A DNA stretch of 64,000 nucleotides from Poriferisodalis sp965205175 (lineage in GTDB: Bacteria; Actinomycetota; Acidimicrobiia; Acidimicrobiales; Poriferisodalaceae), in assembly GCF_965205175.1 (NCBI RefSeq), contig NZ_OZ242038.1, positions 62,001-126,000 of the forward strand, in the 5' to 3' direction. Positions 61,734-64,000 of this stretch are shown here, piece by piece. A program made the position numbers and the translations under genes. Each line of letters opens with the position of its first letter. Position 1 is the stretch's first letter. The notes under the pieces are model-generated. The model was given only the letters and a program-made list of their open reading frames with translations. It did not search any database and was not told the DNA's origin.

Positions 61734-62592
61734 TCGCCGCTGCGGCAACTACTGCTGCGAGCGCGACGCGGTAGCCGGCGAACGGCGCGAACGGCGACGA
61801 ACCCCGGCGGGCGCCGACCCGAGCCAGCAGTCGGACCATGGCGGCAACTCCTGCCCACGAAGACACCGCTGCACAGATGCCGCCGACCACGAACATCTGC
61901 AGATGCGTTCTCGTCGGAGCAGCATCCGCGAGCGTCGCAAAGCGGTATACGCCCGCTCCGGCGATGAGCGGCAAGCTCATGAGGAATGCCAGCCGCGCCG
62001 ATGCGGCTCTGTCGAAGCCAAGCCGCCGCGCGGCCGTGATCGTCACGCCTGAACGACTGACGCCCGGCAGCAGCGCCGCTGCCTGCGCGAGGCCCATGGC
62101 GAGAGCGTCGCGCAGCCGGTAGGAGTCCTGCGATCGCTGCGCGCCACGCTCGTGCGCTGCTGCATCGGTCCTCCACAGCAGCCAGCCGAAGCCCGCCAGC
62201 AGGCCCGCTATCAGCAGTGGCTGCTCCGCGAGGCCGAGCAAATGTCCCTGCGCAGCGACACCCACGACGGCTGCGGGAACTGCCGACACCCCCAAGCTGA
62301 CGGCAATCGACGCTTCGCGCTGGACGCGGCCGCGCACGGCGCGCCAGAGCGCCGCGCCGTAGCAGGCGATGTCTGCCCGCAGGTAGGACGCGGCCCCCGC
62401 GAGGGTGCCCACATGCAGAGCTATGTCGAAGGCGTTCTCCAGCTCGCCGTCATCGCCGAACAGGTCCCATCCGGCCAGCCACGGCACCAGCTCCAAGTGT
62501 GCGCTCGACGAGACGGGAAAGAACTCCGTCAGTCCCTGCAGCAGGCCGAGCAGGATCGCGACGGCCCAATCCGGCGTAGCACCTTCCGGCAT
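61717..62592 (-). CDS. uppP: Undecaprenyl-diphosphatase UppP
   Basis: The protein has 291 residues from the ATG at 62592 and about eight membrane helices. Both catalytic motifs are present: LTEFFPVSSSAHLELVPWL near the N-terminus and LLPGVSRSGVTI in the second half. It dephosphorylates undecaprenyl pyrophosphate for reuse in wall synthesis and gives bacitracin resistance when abundant. Encoded 11 bp after the PHP-domain gene on the same strand. Confidence 0.93.
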   Translation of the reverse strand: MPEGATPDWAVAILLGLLQGLTEFFPVSSSAHLELVPWLAGWDLFGDDGELENAFDIALHVGTLAGAASYLRADIACYGAALWRAVRGRVQREASIAVSLGVSAVPAAVVGVAAQGHLLGLAEQPLLIAGLLAGFGWLLWRTDAAAHERGAQRSQDSYRLRDALAMGLAQAAALLPGVSRSGVTITAARRLGFDRAASARLAFLMSLPLIAGAGVYRFATLADAAPTRTHLQMFVVGGICAAVSSWAGVAAMVRLLARVGARRGSSPFAPFAGYRVALAAVVAAAAISGLR

Positions 62593-62603
62593 CGCACCGG
62601 CGC

Positions 62604-63329
62604 CTAGTCGTCGTTCCCCACCGAAGGAACGATGCGCGGCTTCCAGCGACGGGGCGGGTCGTAGTGATGACCGACCGCTCTGCCCTGGCGCATCGACCAC
62701 AGAAAACCGGCAGGATCGTCGTTACCGAAGTCGGGCATCTCCAAGTACGCGCCCCCAAGCGCCTCGGCGACATGTGCGTCGCTGCCCGCACCGGGCGCCA
62801 GGCCGTGTTCGCACGCGTAGCGGGCCGCTTGTGAGTTGAGGCTGGACAGGCTCGTCTTTGCATTGAGCACCTCGATGCCGTCGACCAGACCTTCGCCGAC
62901 CAGCTCGTCGAGCACGTCGCGGCGCAGATTGTTGCGGAGCGGATCGAACGGGTGCGGGATGTAGACCAGCCCGCCTTGGGACTTCACGGCCCGTGCCGCC
63001 GCTGCCGGCGCCAAGCCCTGCGGCACACGTTCGGTCAGGAACAGCCCGATGATCTCGCCTGCGTGGGTCTTCATCTCCTCGCCGACGACGACGCGCGCAT
63101 CCAGCTCGTCCTGCAAGCGCTGGGCGCCGCGCACGGCGTTGTGGTCGGTGATGCACACCACGTCGATGCCGCTTTCGGCGAGGCACGTCGCGAACTCGTC
63201 CGGCGTCGTCGTCGAGTCGCCCGACCACATCGTGTGCGTGTGGAAGTCGACACGCACCCAGCCCGCCGGGCAGTCCTGCGCGAGATGGGGATGACGTTCG
63301 AGGGCTGCCGGCGCAGCAGGACGCGGCAT
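62604..63329 (-). CDS. PHP-domain metal-dependent phosphoesterase
   Basis: The protein has 241 residues. PHP metal ligands appear in order: VDFHTHTMWSGDS, ITDHNAVRGA, VVGEEMKT, IPHPFDPLR and APGAGSDAHV. The C-terminal PHP-associated part follows. Such proteins hydrolyse phosphomonoesters, for example 3',5'-nucleoside bisphosphates in the TrpH type; the substrate here is unknown. It starts 3 bp after the TldD/PmbA-like gene ends and is followed by uppP, so the three are probably an operon. Confidence 0.9.
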   Translation of the reverse strand: MPRPAAPAALERHPHLAQDCPAGWVRVDFHTHTMWSGDSTTTPDEFATCLAESGIDVVCITDHNAVRGAQRLQDELDARVVVGEEMKTHAGEIIGLFLTERVPQGLAPAAAARAVKSQGGLVYIPHPFDPLRNNLRRDVLDELVGEGLVDGIEVLNAKTSLSSLNSQAARYACEHGLAPGAGSDAHVAEALGGAYLEMPDFGNDDPAGFLWSMRQGRAVGHHYDPPRRWKPRIVPSVGNDD

Positions 63330-63332
63330 CGC

Positions 63333-64000
63333 TCACACCCCGGAGAGCGCGACATCCGCAATGACGATCGGCGGCATCGAGGTACCGCCGGTCAGTCGCT
63401 CGGCGGTCGCGCCGATGCCGCTGATCCCCAGCAGCATCCGCTGCAGCGTCGATGCAATGGTCGCTTCGCGGAACGGCTCAGCCAGCTCGCCGCCCGATAT
63501 CCGGTGCCCCCAAGCGCCGACGGAGAAATCGCCGCTCGTGGGATTCACGCCGCTGTGCAACCCGCTGACGCCACGCACCAGCACGCCTTCCCCGAGAGAC
63601 CCGTACAGCGCTTCGTCGGCGAGGTCGCCGACGGCAACCGCGGGCGCATGGGTACCCACGCCGGGCACCGACCGCGTGCCGCGTACCGCCGAACCCGTGG
63701 ACACCGTGGCGGATCGGCGCGCCGTGTACGCATTGTGCAAGAAGCCGTCTAGCACGCCCGCGGAGATCAACTCGTTGCGGCGGGCAGCAAGCCCCTCGCC
63801 GTCGAAGTTCGCTGCTGCCAGCGTCGTCGGGTCCGTGGGATCGTCGAAGAGGTGGAGCCGCTCGTCGGCGATGCGCTCGCCGACGCGGTCCGCGAACGGC
63901 GAGCGTCCCTTCAGCACGCTGTCCGCAGCCAACGCTCCGGCGACCACGGCAATGAACGCCGCTGCGACGGACGGCGCCAGTACCACCGTCAAGCGCTTGC
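63333..64000 (-). CDS. TldD/PmbA family protein, C-terminal part (runs off the right edge)
   Basis: About 222 residues of the C-terminal region are visible; the 5' part lies beyond the window. The family is recognised from SVPGVGTHAPAVAVGD, VRGVSGLHSGVNPTSGDFS and the closing SVGAWGHRISGGE with TLQRMLLGISGIG. TldD/TldE proteins form a heterodimeric metalloprotease that trims small peptides such as microcin precursors; this stretch looks like the TldE (PmbA) subunit, which lacks the HExxxH zinc site. An internal start near 63992 is not credible. A tldD partner would be expected upstream. Confidence 0.85.
   Translation of the reverse strand, partial: KRLTVVLAPSVAAAFIAVVAGALAADSVLKGRSPFADRVGERIADERLHLFDDPTDPTTLAAANFDGEGLAARRNELISAGVLDGFLHNAYTARRSATVSTGSAVRGTRSVPGVGTHAPAVAVGDLADEALYGSLGEGVLVRGVSGLHSGVNPTSGDFSVGAWGHRISGGELAEPFREATIASTLQRMLLGISGIGATAERLTGGTSMPPIVIADVALSGV

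Overview
The window is high-GC DNA (roughly two thirds G+C by eye) from an actinobacterium, most likely of the class Acidimicrobiia. Grounds for this are the SUF genes as the only Fe-S machinery seen, a homodimeric AceE-type pyruvate dehydrogenase E1, an LLM-class F420-type oxidoreductase, a DUF222/13E12 HNH protein, and the order UGPase-moeA-moaA-moaC-SepX-like membrane gene-tRNA-Ala, which recalls the galU-moeA-rimJ-membrane protein-tRNA region of mycobacteria. Many first genes of transcription units have a TAnnnT hexamer 6-9 nt before the start codon, which points to leaderless mRNAs. The class assignment is inference; no rRNA is present.

Layout. 1-8.4 kb: end of a biotin carrier domain, a family 2 glycosyltransferase, a four-gene operon of two ABC exporters, an HpaB-type flavoprotein, an enoyl-CoA hydratase and a membrane protein. 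8.4-18.7 kb: central carbon and lipoate genes, namely lpd, E2 and a fused LipB-LipA protein on the minus strand and aceE on the plus strand. Between them lie a thioredoxin-like lipoprotein whose WCxxC site reads W-TGA-SSC, and a fused RNase HI-SLOG protein. 18.7-30.9 kb: MaoC hydratase, zinc-ribbon HNH nuclease, a hydrolase with an altered nucleophile elbow, acyl-CoA dehydrogenase, membrane-anchored sulfite-oxidase-like molybdoenzyme, MBL hydrolase, an ABC-2 exporter pair, amidase and M20 peptidase. 30.9-40.8 kb: two converging SUF clusters (sufC-sufS-sufU on plus; sufB-CoA lyase-CoA lyase-Cys-rich protein-sufD-Rieske-sufC on minus), with pterin dehydratase and Nudix genes between them. 41-52 kb: LLM oxidoreductase, gamma carbonic anhydrase, prolyl oligopeptidase, MauE-like protein, flavin reductase, a thioredoxin/GWSDGLP protein followed by a UGSC-family selenoprotein, MutY, and a divergent pair resembling mesaconyl-CoA hydratase and methylsuccinyl-CoA dehydrogenase. 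52.4-55 kb: a lower-GC DUF4238 gene and a 13E12-type HNH protein, which look acquired. 55-64 kb: tRNA-Ala(CGC), molybdopterin genes, UGPase, FmdB, SAF-domain protein, UppP, PHP and TldD/PmbA genes.

The main result is two genes interrupted by an in-frame TGA at a redox-active Cys position, each followed at the right distance by a hairpin that fits the bacterial SECIS pattern. One belongs to the known UGSC family. The other is a TlpA/DsbE-like lipoprotein with a predicted U-x-x-C active site. Each supports the other as a true selenoprotein, so the host should carry selA, selB, selC and selD elsewhere; none is in this window. Standard gene calling would break both genes. Other points of note are the LipB-LipA and RNase HI-SLOG fusions, the CoA-lyase genes embedded in the suf operon, and the wide leaderless-promoter signature.

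The only gene-free stretch above 300 bases is 60276-60622. It holds the UGPase promoter, a 15-bp tandem repeat and the FmdB leader. I saw no rRNA, CRISPR array, insertion sequence or convincing intrinsic terminator.
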